64,000 bases of DNA. It comes from Schleiferiaceae bacterium (GTDB lineage Bacteria; Bacteroidota; Bacteroidia; Flavobacteriales; Schleiferiaceae). Positions within the stretch are counted from its first letter, which is position 1. Each line of letters begins with the position of its first letter. The translations under genes were made by a program, and so were the position numbers. The notes below the pieces were generated by a model that was not told the DNA's origin, did not search any database, and saw nothing but the letters and a program-made list of their open reading frames with translations. Shown one piece after another: positions 25,505 through 35,865 of this stretch. The stretch lies in assembly GCA_018401735.1 (NCBI GenBank), contig JAGYKI010000009.1, positions 1-64,000 on the forward strand, given 5' to 3'.

Positions 25505-26140
25505 ATGAAAAATCTTTTGTTGTTAATCTTTGTGGCTTTTTCATTAAGCCTTTCTGCGCAAAGCGAACGCTTTAAAAAAGGAGGTTCAAAGGCTGATAAG
25601 CCAAGGGAGCAAAGCGAAGAGCCAAAACTAAAGCCGCAAGCAAGTACTGAAAAACCTAAATCGTGGACCGATAAATTAATTTTTGGTGGTGGTGCGGGTT
25701 TATCATTTGGCACCAATACCAACATTTTTCTGGCACCACAAGTGGGATATCAAATAAAAGATAATTTGGTAGTGGGAGCAGGGTATATGTATAATTACGC
25801 GCGATGGAGAAGTATCTGGGCCAATGGTAGCTTTCAGAACACAGACTTCGAAAACACTGTGCACGGCCCCAATGTTTTTGCAAATTACAGTCCCTTAGAA
25901 AGCGTATTTCTTGGCGCTCAGTTTGAGGTTTTAAACCATGATGCTTATCTCTACAATATCAACACTTTTGATTTTGACGTAGAAAACCGCTGGACTAATG
26001 TGCTTTTTGTGCAAGGTGGCTTCAGACAACAAGTTGGTAAGAAGGGAATGATGCTTTTGGGAATTCGCTATAATTTACTGCATGATCAATACAGTCCTTA
26101 TGGCGCTTCTTGGGCTCCCATTTTCTTGGTTTACTTTTAA
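25505..26140 (+). CDS. Outer-membrane beta-barrel protein
   Basis: A 211-residue protein with a signal peptide (cut near LSAQ), a lysine- and glutamate-rich segment (22-55), and then alternating amphipathic strands that begin at GGGAGLSFGTN and end in an aromatic terminal residue (FLVYF), as expected for an outer-membrane barrel of eight or so strands. No enzymatic motif is seen. It is divergent from sucA. A TAACTTTG box about 30 nt upstream could be its promoter. Function unknown. Confidence 0.7.
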   Translation: MKNLLLLIFVAFSLSLSAQSERFKKGGSKADKPREQSEEPKLKPQASTEKPKSWTDKLIFGGGAGLSFGTNTNIFLAPQVGYQIKDNLVVGAGYMYNYARWRSIWANGSFQNTDFENTVHGPNVFANYSPLESVFLGAQFEVLNHDAYLYNINTFDFDVENRWTNVLFVQGGFRQQVGKKGMMLLGIRYNLLHDQYSPYGASWAPIFLVYF

Positions 26141-26177
26141 AACTTCAACCCGGGATTAACTTTTATTGAAAATCTGA

Positions 26178-26201
26178 GACTCTAATTTAGAGTCGAACTC
26201 A
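26178..26201 (+). repeat. Hairpin followed by GAACTCA (copy 3)
   Basis: GACTCTA and TAGAGTC (26178-26194) form a 7-bp stem around ATT, followed directly by GAACTCA. It lies 37 nt after the outer-membrane protein gene on the same strand and just before the convergent 109-codon gene. Confidence 0.5.
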
Positions 26202-26203
26202 AC

Positions 26204-26533
26204 TTAAATGAGGCCGCTGTACTGCGCTCTAAAATAAACTTTTATCGCTTCACGCTTAAGAATGGCACGGGCGATTTCGACATGGTTCTCGCTTAAATAT
26301 TTCTCAGCCAAATCGACGCGGTAAAATAAATCGGTAAACGATTGTTTTTGAATTCGATACTGGTCGAGCCAGCGCTCTAGCCAATTTTCTAAATCTTCGG
26401 AAGGCACTTCTTCCTCCTCGCACTTTAAATCTTTCGCTAATTGCTTACGCAGATTGGCAAGCAACCATTCCTTTTTCGGATGAGATTCTAGAAGATCAAG
26501 ATTAACATTTAGTGATCGCGGTGACTGAGCCAT
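26204..26533 (-). CDS. Small charged helical protein, unknown
   Basis: A 109-residue soluble protein that I cannot identify. It is strongly charged and mostly helical by composition, with an acidic stretch CEEEEVPSEDLENWLERW near 38-55 and a conserved-looking C-terminal KVYFRAQYSG. The start overlaps the end of the prenyl synthase gene by 25 nt, so it is translated with it. Whether it works with the synthase is open. Confidence 0.65.
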   Translation of the reverse strand: MAQSPRSLNVNLDLLESHPKKEWLLANLRKQLAKDLKCEEEEVPSEDLENWLERWLDQYRIQKQSFTDLFYRVDLAEKYLSENHVEIARAILKREAIKVYFRAQYSGLI

Positions 26534-27474
26534 TGAGCGAAATTTGTGAGTTGGGTTTTCACCTTGTCATTTTTCGCATCGGCAGAAGCAAGCGCATTTA
26601 AAGCACTTTTCAGCAGTTCTTCGCGTTTAGCGATGGCCTTCGTTTCGGCGCCACATTCGATAAAGAATTTTTGAAAGGCTTTTACTTTGGCATCCCCTAC
26701 TAAGTTTTCTTTTTGCAAGGCAGCTAACTCTACAGGCGCGAACTCACGCGCGTAAATCATGAGTAAGGTTTTTTTGTCTTGCAGAATATCGCCGCCTACT
26801 TTTTTGCCAAATTTTTCAGGATCACCAAAAGCGTCCAAAAGGTCATCTTGTACTTGAAAGGCTAAGCCAGCATCTACTCCAAAGTTATAAAGTGCCACGG
26901 CCTGGCTACTCGAAGCCTTGCCTATCAGGGCTCCAATTTGAAGAGCGGCCCCCAGTAAAACTGCGGTTTTTAAGCGAATCATTTCAAGGTAGTCCTCTTC
27001 GCTTACGCTAGATAGACTCTCGAAGTTCATATCGTATTGCTGACCTTCACAAACTTCCAATGCCGTTTTAGAGAAGATCTCGTAAACCTTAGCAAGAATA
27101 CTTTTATCAACTTGATTTAAGTATTGATAAGATTTCACTAGCATGGCATCTCCCGCCAGGATGGCCACATTGGTGTTCCACTTTTCGTGAATGGTTTTTT
27201 TGCCACGACGAAGACGAGCATCGTCCATAATGTCATCGTGCACCAACGAAAAATTATGAAACATTTCTATGGCTAAACTGGGTAAAAGGGCATCGTCTAA
27301 ATTACCTTCGAAAAGGTCGCAGCCCGCTAAAACCATGGCCGGTCTTAGTCGTTTTCCACCTAAGGAAAGGATGTATGAAATAGGTTGATATAATTCAATC
27401 GGTTCTTGATCGAAATCTTGGCGTGCCAAGGTGTTTTCAATCAAACTTATATAACCCTTAAAATTTTCCATCAA
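26509..27474 (-). CDS. Polyprenyl synthetase (isoprenyl diphosphate synthase)
   Basis: A 321-residue trans-prenyltransferase that elongates allylic diphosphates with isopentenyl diphosphate. The first aspartate-rich motif is DDIMDD (80-85), with the following basic RLRRGK; the second is QDDLLDAFG (209-217). GGKRLRP (39-45) binds isopentenyl diphosphate. F75, five residues before the first motif, is a bulky residue of the type that limits chain length, hinting at a short product such as geranylgeranyl diphosphate; this is inference. It follows the rfbA-type gene by 8 nt. Confidence 0.9.
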   Translation of the reverse strand: MMENFKGYISLIENTLARQDFDQEPIELYQPISYILSLGGKRLRPAMVLAGCDLFEGNLDDALLPSLAIEMFHNFSLVHDDIMDDARLRRGKKTIHEKWNTNVAILAGDAMLVKSYQYLNQVDKSILAKVYEIFSKTALEVCEGQQYDMNFESLSSVSEEDYLEMIRLKTAVLLGAALQIGALIGKASSSQAVALYNFGVDAGLAFQVQDDLLDAFGDPEKFGKKVGGDILQDKKTLLMIYAREFAPVELAALQKENLVGDAKVKAFQKFFIECGAETKAIAKREELLKSALNALASADAKNDKVKTQLTNFAQWLSHRDH

Positions 27475-27482
27475 TTATTTAA

Positions 27483-28349
27483 TCAGTCTTTTTTCACTAA
27501 ATCTAGTAGGTATCTGCCATAACCACTTTTTAATAAAGGCTCGGCAATTTCTACCAACTTTTCGTCATTTATAAAACCTTGGCGGAAGGCTATTTCTTCA
27601 ATACAGCCTACTTTAAGTCCTTGTCTTTCTTCAATAACCTGTACAAACTGTCCGGCTTGCATAAGGCTTGCAAAGGTACCGGTATCTAGCCATGCCGTAC
27701 CTCTATCTAAAATACCCACTTGCAATTTTCCTTGCATTAAGTACTCCTTGTTTACATCGGTAATTTCATATTCGCCTCGTGGTGAAGGTTTTAGCTCAGA
27801 GGCGATTTGTACGACATTATTATCGTAGAAATATAAACCGGGAACAGCATAACGTGATTTAGGCTTTACTGGTTTTTCTTCGATGGAGCGAGCAACTAGG
27901 TTTTCATCAAAATCTACCACTCCATAACGCTCAGGATCGGAAACTTGATAGGCGAAAACAACGCCACCATCAGGATCTTTACTGCTTTGTAAAAGGTCTT
28001 CCATCTTTGAGCCGTAAAAGATATTATCTCCTAAAACCAAAGCCACACTGTCGTTGCCAATAAAGTTTTTTCCTAAAACAAAGGCTTGAGCAAGGCCATT
28101 CGGCTCGTGCTGTACGGTATATTGAAAATTACAACCGATACGACTGCCATCTCCCAAAAGCTTCTGGAAAAGAGGCATATCATGGGGCGTGGAAATTATT
28201 AAGATATCGCTAATTCCTGCTTGTAAAAGTGTACCCAGAGGATAATAAATCATGGGTTTATCGTAAACGGGCATTAACTGTTTGCTAACGGCTAAGGTTA
28301 AAGGATGCAGTCTAGTACCAGATCCACCGGCGAGAATAATGCCTTTCAT
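27483..28349 (-). CDS. rfbA: Glucose-1-phosphate thymidylyltransferase
   Basis: I use the ATG at 28349 (MKGIILAGG), 288 residues, rather than an upstream start that would overlap the previous gene. RfbA makes dTDP-glucose from glucose-1-phosphate and dTTP, the first step toward dTDP-rhamnose and related sugars. The nucleotide-binding motif [11 protein letters not shown] (8-18), [15 protein letters not shown] and the sugar-binding GDNIFYG are visible. No other rhamnose gene is adjacent here, which is unusual, as rfbB, C and D normally lie nearby; the gene lies between an MMPL protein and a prenyl synthase. Confidence 0.94.
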   Translation of the reverse strand: MKGIILAGGSGTRLHPLTLAVSKQLMPVYDKPMIYYPLGTLLQAGISDILIISTPHDMPLFQKLLGDGSRIGCNFQYTVQHEPNGLAQAFVLGKNFIGNDSVALVLGDNIFYGSKMEDLLQSSKDPDGGVVFAYQVSDPERYGVVDFDENLVARSIEEKPVKPKSRYAVPGLYFYDNNVVQIASELKPSPRGEYEITDVNKEYLMQGKLQVGILDRGTAWLDTGTFASLMQAGQFVQVIEERQGLKVGCIEEIAFRQGFINDEKLVEIAEPLLKSGYGRYLLDLVKKD

Positions 28350-28359
28350 GTTTTTACTT

Positions 28360-30738
28360 TTAGGGTTTGTCTCCTTCAAAATCCTCACTTTCATCTACTT
28401 CGTCATCGTAAATGGTAATGTAAGGCTCGGTAAAGGATTTGCTAATTATAAGCTTTTCAAAGCTAAGCAATAAGGTTGGTAATATTAAAAGATTGCCAAT
28501 CATTGCAATTACTAAAGTGATACTTACCAAAATTCCTAGGGCTACAATCCCGCCAAAGCTGGAAGCGGTAAATACACTAAAGCCGAAAAAGAGAACAATG
28601 GAGGTATAAAACATGCTTACCCCAGTTTCACGAATGGCTAAAAGTACCGACTGCCCAATGTTATAGCGCGTGTTTTTAAGCTCTTGTCTGTATTTCGCCA
28701 AGAAATGTATGGTATCATCAATGCTAATTCCAAAGGCGACACTAAATACCAAAATTGTACTGGGCTTAAGGGGAATCCCAAAATACCCCATAATTCCTGC
28801 CGTCATTACCAAGGGAAAAATATTAGGCACGAGCGAAACCAATACCATGGTGAAAGAGCGGAAAATAAAAGCCATTACCAAGGCAATTACGGCGATGGCC
28901 AAACTTAAGCTGACCAATAAGTTCTTAATTAAATAGGTAGTCCCCTTTTGAAAAACTACCCAAGCGCCCGTTACGGTAACATCATATTTTTCGGAGGGGA
29001 AGTTTTTGGCGATAGAAGCAAAAACGGCTTCTTGCATGTAGGTGCTTTCTTCCTTACCCATGTCTTTAACCTGCATGGTTACCCGGGTATAGCGCGCGGT
29101 GCTATCGGCTAGGGAGCTTAATAAATTAGACTGCTTGTCGTTGTCCCCTTTCGGGAGATAACTAGCAATAAAGCTTCTTTCTTGACTGTTGGGCAGCGAG
29201 TAAAAACTAGAGTCGCCGCGGTAATAGGCTTGTTTAGCAAACTTTAATCCATCCACAATTGATAAGGAGCGACTGATACCTTCCACTTGGGCAAGGTCGT
29301 TTTGCAGTTTGTCAATGCGTTTTAAAGTGGCGGCTTTATAAATGCCATTGGCCTTTTTAGTGTCAATAACCAACTCTAAGGGAACCATGCCATTAAACTT
29401 TTCTTCTAAGAAGTGCAGATCTTTATAAACGGGATCACTTTTTTTAAACTCTTCACTAAGATTGCCGGTGGTGTAAATTTTAGTCACCCCATATGAAGCA
29501 ATAATCAGCAGGCCAATTAATGCAGTATAGACCCATTTACGGTGATACATTGTCGTGCGAATCAGCCAATCGATAAAGCCCTTAATCCAGCGTTTTTCCA
29601 AGTGTTTGTAATGCCTTTCTTTCGGAGCATGCGCAAAACTGTAGTAGATAGGAATAATGACAATGGAAATAACGAAAACCATCATCACATTGATGGAGGC
29701 CACCACGCCAAATTCTTTTAAAATCACACTGTTCGTTAGTATAAGCGCCGCAAACCCCATAGCGGTAGTAATATTAGTAAGCAAGGTGGCGGCGCCAATT
29801 TTGCGAATGACCCTTTGCAAGGCGAGAATGCGATTTCCGTGATTTTTATATTCAGTATGGTACTTATTAATCAGAAAAATGCAATTGGGGACACCAATCA
29901 CAATTACCAAGGAAGGGATTAACGATGAGAGCATAGATATCTCATAATTGAGCACCGAAATCAGCCCGAAAGACCAAAACACACCTAATACTACTACGGC
30001 AATAGAAATGAGCATCGCGCGGAAGCTGCGCAAGAAAGCGTACAAAATTAGCCCCGTTACAAATAAGGCTAAACCCACGAGCATAAAAATTTCTTGGCCA
30101 ATGGTTTTCGTATTGGCCATGCGAATATGAGGAAGGCCGCTAATCTTTATATCGCGCTCCAGAATAAGTTCCTCGGCGGCAACCGTTTGTTTTATTTCTT
30201 CAACAATGCGAATAATATTTTTATCGTAGAGCTTTTTGCCGTCAATATGAACCAGCATAAGCGGCACGCGTCCATCTTCGCTTTCCAACAGGCCACGGTA
30301 AAAAGGTAAGGCATCGTAAACTGCTTTAACAGAGTCGAATTTCCCCGCGGCTAAGGCAGGTGCAAGGGAACTGTAATTGAGGGTTTGGGCGCTGTCGTCG
30401 CGGCCAAGATTTAAGGCATTAGCGGGGGACAGAATATTAATTACGCCATCAATATTTAAAAGATTGCTTTCTAAAGAATGCCAGTGTTGGTAATTTTTCG
30501 CTTCAAAAACATCAAAGCTGTCAATGGCGATAACCACCGTATTCCCCACCTGCTTAAAGCGCTCACGAAAAACATCATAATCTACCTGAGTGGTGTCGGT
30601 TTTAGGGAGTAGTCTCGAAAACTTAAAGCTCACATTTACGAATTGCCCCTGATAAGCCATGTAAAAGCTAAGCAGTAGCAGAATGCTAAGCATGCTTATG
30701 CGGTTACGAAGTATAAGTCGGGCGATAAATGTAAACAT
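28360..30738 (-). CDS. MMPL/RND-family membrane protein
   Basis: A 792-residue integral membrane protein of the MMPL/patched-like RND superfamily. Two halves each have one helix, a large extracytoplasmic loop and a helix bundle; about twelve helices in total. [18 protein letters not shown] (second half) is the characteristic conserved segment with acidic residues in the membrane, and the first half has the sterol-sensing-like [12 protein letters not shown]. Such proteins export lipids, hydrophobic compounds or hopanoids; the substrate cannot be told. It precedes rfbA by 10 nt. Confidence 0.85.
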   Translation of the reverse strand: MFTFIARLILRNRISMLSILLLLSFYMAYQGQFVNVSFKFSRLLPKTDTTQVDYDVFRERFKQVGNTVVIAIDSFDVFEAKNYQHWHSLESNLLNIDGVINILSPANALNLGRDDSAQTLNYSSLAPALAAGKFDSVKAVYDALPFYRGLLESEDGRVPLMLVHIDGKKLYDKNIIRIVEEIKQTVAAEELILERDIKISGLPHIRMANTKTIGQEIFMLVGLALFVTGLILYAFLRSFRAMLISIAVVVLGVFWSFGLISVLNYEISMLSSLIPSLVIVIGVPNCIFLINKYHTEYKNHGNRILALQRVIRKIGAATLLTNITTAMGFAALILTNSVILKEFGVVASINVMMVFVISIVIIPIYYSFAHAPKERHYKHLEKRWIKGFIDWLIRTTMYHRKWVYTALIGLLIIASYGVTKIYTTGNLSEEFKKSDPVYKDLHFLEEKFNGMVPLELVIDTKKANGIYKAATLKRIDKLQNDLAQVEGISRSLSIVDGLKFAKQAYYRGDSSFYSLPNSQERSFIASYLPKGDNDKQSNLLSSLADSTARYTRVTMQVKDMGKEESTYMQEAVFASIAKNFPSEKYDVTVTGAWVVFQKGTTYLIKNLLVSLSLAIAVIALVMAFIFRSFTMVLVSLVPNIFPLVMTAGIMGYFGIPLKPSTILVFSVAFGISIDDTIHFLAKYRQELKNTRYNIGQSVLLAIRETGVSMFYTSIVLFFGFSVFTASSFGGIVALGILVSITLVIAMIGNLLILPTLLLSFEKLIISKSFTEPYITIYDDEVDESEDFEGDKP

Positions 30739-30859
30739 GCTCCTTAGGGCTGGCGCTTAATTTTCGCAAAACTAAGAATTATCGCTCGGTCAGCGACTTA
30801 ATTTTTTCAGCAGCTTCTAGGTGTACAGAAAAATGAGTGATTAACCCAAGGGCCGCTAA

Positions 30860-33343
30860 TTAAAAGACAAATTTTGAAGTGAGCTTTATCGCAAAATTAT
30901 CAATCGGCTCGGGCAAACTTTGGGCGCCATATCGATAGTAAAAACCAATTCCCAAACCGCTTAAGTCAGAAGATAAAAGGCGATTGAGCTCAAGACCCGA
31001 CTCGAAATAAGGCTGACTTAAAGATTTGGTACTAAGATTTAAATGCTGTTGGGGAGAGCGAAGGTTTCCAATCGCCATGCGGTTTACGATTTCAATATGA
31101 GGAGCAAAATCTTTCCGGCGAAAGAGCAAGCTTTTAAAATCTTGTCGCCACATAATCTCTAAATATTCGTCATTTAAAAACTCATTAAAGGCCATGGTTT
31201 CAAAAGAATTTCGATCGGCGGCATTTATTCTGTCAGCATAATTCGTGCTTTCTAAACCATTGCTGCTCCCCGTAAAAAGCTTGGCCGCAGGAAGGTCCTG
31301 CCAGCTCTTGGCGGCTTCAATTTTAAAACTGCTTTCGCCAAAACGTAAACTCATATGCTTGTATTCAGCTCTAAATTGGAGGATGTCATAATTGAAACCG
31401 CTTTCACCAATACCTTCAAATCCACGATTATAGCTTAGCCAGAAAATGGGGTAGCCGCCTTCTAAGGTAAGCTGACCATATGGGGTTTCCGCAATTTTTT
31501 CATTAGGAGCATAACGCAGGGTACTTCTTAATTCGGCAAAGTCGTAAATATTTTGACCAGGACTATTGTCTGAGGGTAAGAACTGATAATTGCCTAAGGT
31601 CTCCCTACGTTCGTAATTCGCAATTAGGCTATAGTTTAAGCCAGGAACGATATTGCTGCTAATGCCATAGTAAGTGCGCCTCACATAATCCCACTGGTTG
31701 ATGAAAATGCGGCGGTAGTTGTTTTCAATAATGGTACCTTTCCTTAAATAAGGGATAGTTAAGCCACTTGTTTCATAGATTTCGTCTTGAAAACCTGCCC
31801 AGGTTTTAAGATTAATCTCTTTGTTAAGATCAAATTCAAGTTCGTAATTCTGCTTCCAAAGTTTGTCTAAAAAACCATAAGCCCCTGCCGCTCTAATTCT
31901 AAACCAAGGAGAAAGTTTATCGTTAGTTTCGATCCCCAAGCCTAATCGAAAACCTTCCGCGCGATTGTAGTTCATCAGTTTGTTGATGTCGATATTGATC
32001 CATTTGTATGGAATGTAGCCACGGCTAAGTGTAATTAGTATTTGGAGCTTTTTTTCAAGATCTTCCGCTTGGGAAACGCTATCGATAAAGCTGTAGGTAT
32101 TTAGTTCAGTGCTGTCTAAAGTCTCGCCTCTAAAGGCTTGCAAAAGGCTATCTGCAAATTCGCTCGATTCCTCGTCTATGCTAATCTCCGCAAGAGAAAT
32201 ATCCTTAGTATTCAGGTTTGGATTGAGGTTTATATTGCTAATCTTTCGTCTTAAAATAGCTTGTGGTGCAAGCGTATTTATGGAGATACTGTTTAGAAAA
32301 ATATCGGCTTCAAAGGAAATGGGGAACCATTTATGCTGTCCAAAGGAACGGTATTCTTGGCGAATGGAAATAGGGCTATTTTCATCTTCAGATGGAGTTG
32401 CACGCACATTTACAATCGCCCAATCGCCCGAGTGTAGTGATAAGGCTCCTTTTAATCCTTTGAAACCTCGGTTTAGTCTGGGCCTAAAACTCACGGTAAA
32501 AATGGTGTCTCCTTCTTCGGTAAAAAGGCTGTCTTCAATAATAAATAAATAGCGATTGGTGCTGCCTTTGCTTAAAGGATTAAGGTATTTTTCGTCGCCA
32601 ATACCAATAAAATCACCGTAAAAAGAAAAGCTCTGCAACTGGGTAACAATAAGGGAAAACATGGGGCTCTTAAAGCCTGAGGTTTTTTGTGCTAAAACTC
32701 TTTCATTATCGCGCGGCTTTTTTACTCTCCTTTCGGTGATGGTTTCCATGAAAAAGAGGTGCTTACTGCTGAAAAACTGGTGCATTTCAAAATTAGAGCT
32801 ATCAATTTTTACAATGCTATCCTCTTGTCCAACGGCTAAACTATCAATGCGATCGGAAAGTTTTACAGTATCAATGCGGGGGTCGAGGCTATCTACATTA
32901 AAAGTTACCCAAAACTTGCTATAGCTGAAATAACTAAAACTTTCTAGTTCTTCGGGGTCGTTTAACTTCTTCATGGCTATCGCATTATTGATTAGCCGAT
33001 GCGCAGGATTTATCCCCGGCACTACTGTAACTTCCTCAAGCGCCGTGCTTTTTTCTTTTAAAACAACCACAAGCTTGTTCGCTTTTAGGCTTTCGCCGGA
33101 TAGGGTAGTGGTTTCAAAACCGATATAAGAAAATTGCAGACTTTTTATTCCGCCGTCTTCATTGCTAAATTCAAAATTCCCGTCTAAGTCGCCCGAGGTG
33201 CCGCGACGTTCATTATTTATAGTGATGTTTACAAAGGGTAAACCTTTGCCTTGATCGTCCACTACCTTCCCTTTTATCGCTTGCGCAGATAGGTTAGCAT
33301 TAAAGCAAAACGCAAGAAAAAACGCAGTAATTATTCTTATCAT
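30860..33343 (-). CDS. DUF5686 carboxypeptidase-regulatory outer-membrane protein
   Basis: An 827-residue exported protein. After the signal peptide (cut near LSAQ) is a carboxypeptidase-regulatory-like beta-sandwich (about 22-108, with GKGLPFVNITI and GNFEFSN). The rest matches DUF5686, which looks like a long outer-membrane beta-barrel rich in aromatic strands and ends in KFVF. Members are frequent in Bacteroidota and resemble TonB receptors without a plug domain; function unknown. It stands alone between hppD and the MMPL gene. Confidence 0.85.
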   Translation of the reverse strand: MIRIITAFFLAFCFNANLSAQAIKGKVVDDQGKGLPFVNITINNERRGTSGDLDGNFEFSNEDGGIKSLQFSYIGFETTTLSGESLKANKLVVVLKEKSTALEEVTVVPGINPAHRLINNAIAMKKLNDPEELESFSYFSYSKFWVTFNVDSLDPRIDTVKLSDRIDSLAVGQEDSIVKIDSSNFEMHQFFSSKHLFFMETITERRVKKPRDNERVLAQKTSGFKSPMFSLIVTQLQSFSFYGDFIGIGDEKYLNPLSKGSTNRYLFIIEDSLFTEEGDTIFTVSFRPRLNRGFKGLKGALSLHSGDWAIVNVRATPSEDENSPISIRQEYRSFGQHKWFPISFEADIFLNSISINTLAPQAILRRKISNINLNPNLNTKDISLAEISIDEESSEFADSLLQAFRGETLDSTELNTYSFIDSVSQAEDLEKKLQILITLSRGYIPYKWINIDINKLMNYNRAEGFRLGLGIETNDKLSPWFRIRAAGAYGFLDKLWKQNYELEFDLNKEINLKTWAGFQDEIYETSGLTIPYLRKGTIIENNYRRIFINQWDYVRRTYYGISSNIVPGLNYSLIANYERRETLGNYQFLPSDNSPGQNIYDFAELRSTLRYAPNEKIAETPYGQLTLEGGYPIFWLSYNRGFEGIGESGFNYDILQFRAEYKHMSLRFGESSFKIEAAKSWQDLPAAKLFTGSSNGLESTNYADRINAADRNSFETMAFNEFLNDEYLEIMWRQDFKSLLFRRKDFAPHIEIVNRMAIGNLRSPQQHLNLSTKSLSQPYFESGLELNRLLSSDLSGLGIGFYYRYGAQSLPEPIDNFAIKLTSKFVF

Positions 33344-33396
33344 ATCAGAGTGACACTTTTAGGGAAGATAGGGTTGTATGGTTCCGTAAATAAAGC

Positions 33397-33430
33397 AAAA
33401 AAAGCCCATCCTGCGAAAGCAAAATGGGCT
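33397..33430 (-). terminator. Terminator of the hppD transcript
   Basis: Minus strand: GCCCAT pairs with ATGGGC around a 14-nt loop, followed by a run of seven T. It begins about 23 nt beyond the hppD stop. Confidence 0.88.
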
Positions 33431-33452
33431 ATTGATTAATTGAAAATGCGAT

Positions 33453-34598
33453 TTATAATGTACCGCGATTTTCTTGTTCTCTTTCTATTGCTTCAAACAA
33501 GGCTTTAAAGTTTCCTTTACCGAAACTCTTGGCACCTTTGCGCTGAATGATTTCGAAGAAAAGCGTTGGTCTATCGGCTACTGGCTTGGTGAAAAGCTGT
33601 AATAAATAACCTTCATCATCACGATCCACCAAAATACCACGCTTGCTGAGCTCGCCAATTTCTTCATCAATATCGCCAACACGTTCCAATAAGTCATCAT
33701 AATACGAATCAGGTACGTATAAAAATTCTACACCGTAGTCTTTCAAACGATCTACCGTCTCGAAAATATTATTGGTAGCTACGGCAATGTGCTGTACACC
33801 TGCGCCTTGGTAGAAGTCGATATACTCTTCAATCTGACTTTTCTTTTTACCTTCAGCGGGTTCGTTAATAGGGAATTTAATTCGCCCATTGCCATTAGTC
33901 ATTACCTTACTCATTAAGGCCGTGTATTCGGTAGAGATATCCTTATCATCAAAAGATACTAATTGCGCGAATCCCATCACCTTGGCGTAAAAATCAACCC
34001 ATTTGTTCATCTCGCCCCAGCCTACATTACCCACCATGTGATCGATGTATTTTAAGCCAGCATTACTTGGGTTATAGTGGCTTTCCCATTTTTTATAGCC
34101 GGGCATGAAAACACCAGTATAATTGCTGCGGTCTACAAATACATGTACCGTATCACCATAAGTTTTAATGCCGCTTAAGGTTACTTTACCGTTTTCGTCT
34201 TCGATGCTGTAAGGCTCGAAAGAAGATTCTGCTCCTCGGGAAGTAGTTTCGCGATAGCTTTTATCGGCATCGTCTACCCAAAGGGCTACGTTTTTTACGC
34301 CATCCCCGTGTTTCTCAAGGTGCTCGTTAATAGGGCCGCCAGGAGTTAAGGGTGAGGTAATTACCAAGCGGATTTTATCCTGCTCCAGTACATAAGATAC
34401 GCGATCTTTCATCCCAGTTTCCAATCCGGCGTAAGCCAAAGACTGAAAGCCAAAGGCGGTTTTGTAAAAGTGTGCAGTTTGCTTGGCATTCCCTACGTAT
34501 AACTCTACGTGATCGGTACCATTAAGCGGTAAAAAATCTTCGGCTTCTAAAAACTCTTTCTTCAGTTTTAATGAAGAATTATCGTGAATGGTTTCCAT
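33453..34598 (-). CDS. hppD: 4-hydroxyphenylpyruvate dioxygenase
   Basis: A 381-residue Fe(II) oxygenase that turns 4-hydroxyphenylpyruvate into homogentisate in tyrosine breakdown. Two vicinal-oxygen-chelate domains are present. The iron ligands appear as H187 (IDHMVGNV), H270 (VQHIAVAT) and E349 (FFEIIQRKG), matching the family. Downstream of hmgA in the same direction, separated by about 40 nt that carry a TACTTTTG box at 34613-34620 (minus), so it may also have its own promoter. The pair makes a tyrosine/phenylalanine degradation unit. Confidence 0.97.
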   Translation of the reverse strand: METIHDNSSLKLKKEFLEAEDFLPLNGTDHVELYVGNAKQTAHFYKTAFGFQSLAYAGLETGMKDRVSYVLEQDKIRLVITSPLTPGGPINEHLEKHGDGVKNVALWVDDADKSYRETTSRGAESSFEPYSIEDENGKVTLSGIKTYGDTVHVFVDRSNYTGVFMPGYKKWESHYNPSNAGLKYIDHMVGNVGWGEMNKWVDFYAKVMGFAQLVSFDDKDISTEYTALMSKVMTNGNGRIKFPINEPAEGKKKSQIEEYIDFYQGAGVQHIAVATNNIFETVDRLKDYGVEFLYVPDSYYDDLLERVGDIDEEIGELSKRGILVDRDDEGYLLQLFTKPVADRPTLFFEIIQRKGAKSFGKGNFKALFEAIEREQENRGTL

Positions 34599-34639
34599 AA
34601 AATCTGTTTTTGCAAAAGTATAATTCTAATTTGCTTTGC

Positions 34640-35800
34640 TTAGTCTTCTAGCCAGCTTAAATGATAATCGTCTAATTCCATCTCTAAGGCTGCTTGGGTT
34701 ACTTGCAAAGGAGCGAAGGTATCGACCATTACCGCTAATTCTGCGGTTTCTTTCTGGCCAATGCTACGCTCGTAAGCACCCGGGTGTGGCCCGTGCGGTA
34801 GGCCCGCTGGGTGTAAACTGATAAAGCCTTTGTCAACGTGATTACGACTCATAAAGTCGCCGTCCACATAATACAATACTTCATCACTATCGATATTACT
34901 ATGATTATAAGGAGCGGGAATAGCTTCTGGGTGATAATCGTATAACCTGGGGCAGAAAGAGCAAACCACAAAGCGCGCACTTTCAAAAGTTTGATGTACG
35001 GGTGGTGGTTGATGTACTCTTCCGGTTATCGGTTCAAAATCTTTGATATTGAAGGCATAAGGATAATTATAGCCATCCCAACCCACTACGTCAAAAGGAT
35101 GAGAAGCATAAATCAAATCGTGTAAAATGCCTTCCTTTTTTAATTTGATCAAGAACTCACCTTTTTCGTCTACTGGTTCCAAAGTTTCGGGCTGACGGAT
35201 ATCCCGCTCGCAGAAAGGACTGTGTTCCAACAACTGGCCAAAGTGATTGCGATAGCGCTTGGGTGTGTATAATGGTTGGTAAGAGTCGAGTATCAAAAGG
35301 CGATTCGCTTCATTCTCAAAATGCATTTGATAAATCATACCGCGCGGAACTACTAGATAGTCGCCCGGGCCGAAGTTTAAATTTCCTAAAAGGGTTTTTA
35401 AGGTTCCGCTACCTTGGTGCACGAAAATCATTTCGTCGGCATCGGCATTTTTATAGAAGTAATCGGTTTGACTTTGTGTTGGCGCCGCTAAAGAAATATG
35501 CACGTCATTATTAAAAAGCACAGTGGTGCGGCTTTTTAAGTAGTCGGCTTCTGGTTTCACTTTAAAACCTTCTAGCATACGACTCTTTACATTGTGTTTT
35601 ACGGCTGCCACGGGGTTTAAGTCGATCGACTTTCCAATGGACTTCACCATGGTAGGGCGATGTAAATGATAGAGAAGGGAAGACATTCCACTAAAGCCTT
35701 CGGTGCCGAAGAGCTGCTCATAATGCAAATCGCCATTCTCTTTTTTAAAGATAGTATGACGTTTATGGGGAATCTTTCCTAGTTTATGGTAAAATGGCAT
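34640..35800 (-). CDS. hmgA: Homogentisate 1,2-dioxygenase
   Basis: A 386-residue cupin-type Fe(II) dioxygenase that opens the ring of homogentisate to maleylacetoacetate. The C-terminal iron-binding region is visible as HPAGLPHGPHPGAYE, along with DEVLYYVDGDF. N-terminal YHLHRPT and the HQGSGTL segment belong to the cupin core. It acts on the product of HppD encoded directly downstream. No fumarylacetoacetase or maleylacetoacetate isomerase is seen in the window. Confidence 0.95.
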   Translation of the reverse strand: MPFYHKLGKIPHKRHTIFKKENGDLHYEQLFGTEGFSGMSSLLYHLHRPTMVKSIGKSIDLNPVAAVKHNVKSRMLEGFKVKPEADYLKSRTTVLFNNDVHISLAAPTQSQTDYFYKNADADEMIFVHQGSGTLKTLLGNLNFGPGDYLVVPRGMIYQMHFENEANRLLILDSYQPLYTPKRYRNHFGQLLEHSPFCERDIRQPETLEPVDEKGEFLIKLKKEGILHDLIYASHPFDVVGWDGYNYPYAFNIKDFEPITGRVHQPPPVHQTFESARFVVCSFCPRLYDYHPEAIPAPYNHSNIDSDEVLYYVDGDFMSRNHVDKGFISLHPAGLPHGPHPGAYERSIGQKETAELAVMVDTFAPLQVTQAALEMELDDYHLSWLED

Positions 35801-35865
35801 TTATAAATATGTTTTTTGAGAGGTTCAAAGAAAAGGTCTTGAATTTAAGCAAAATAGGACATTTA

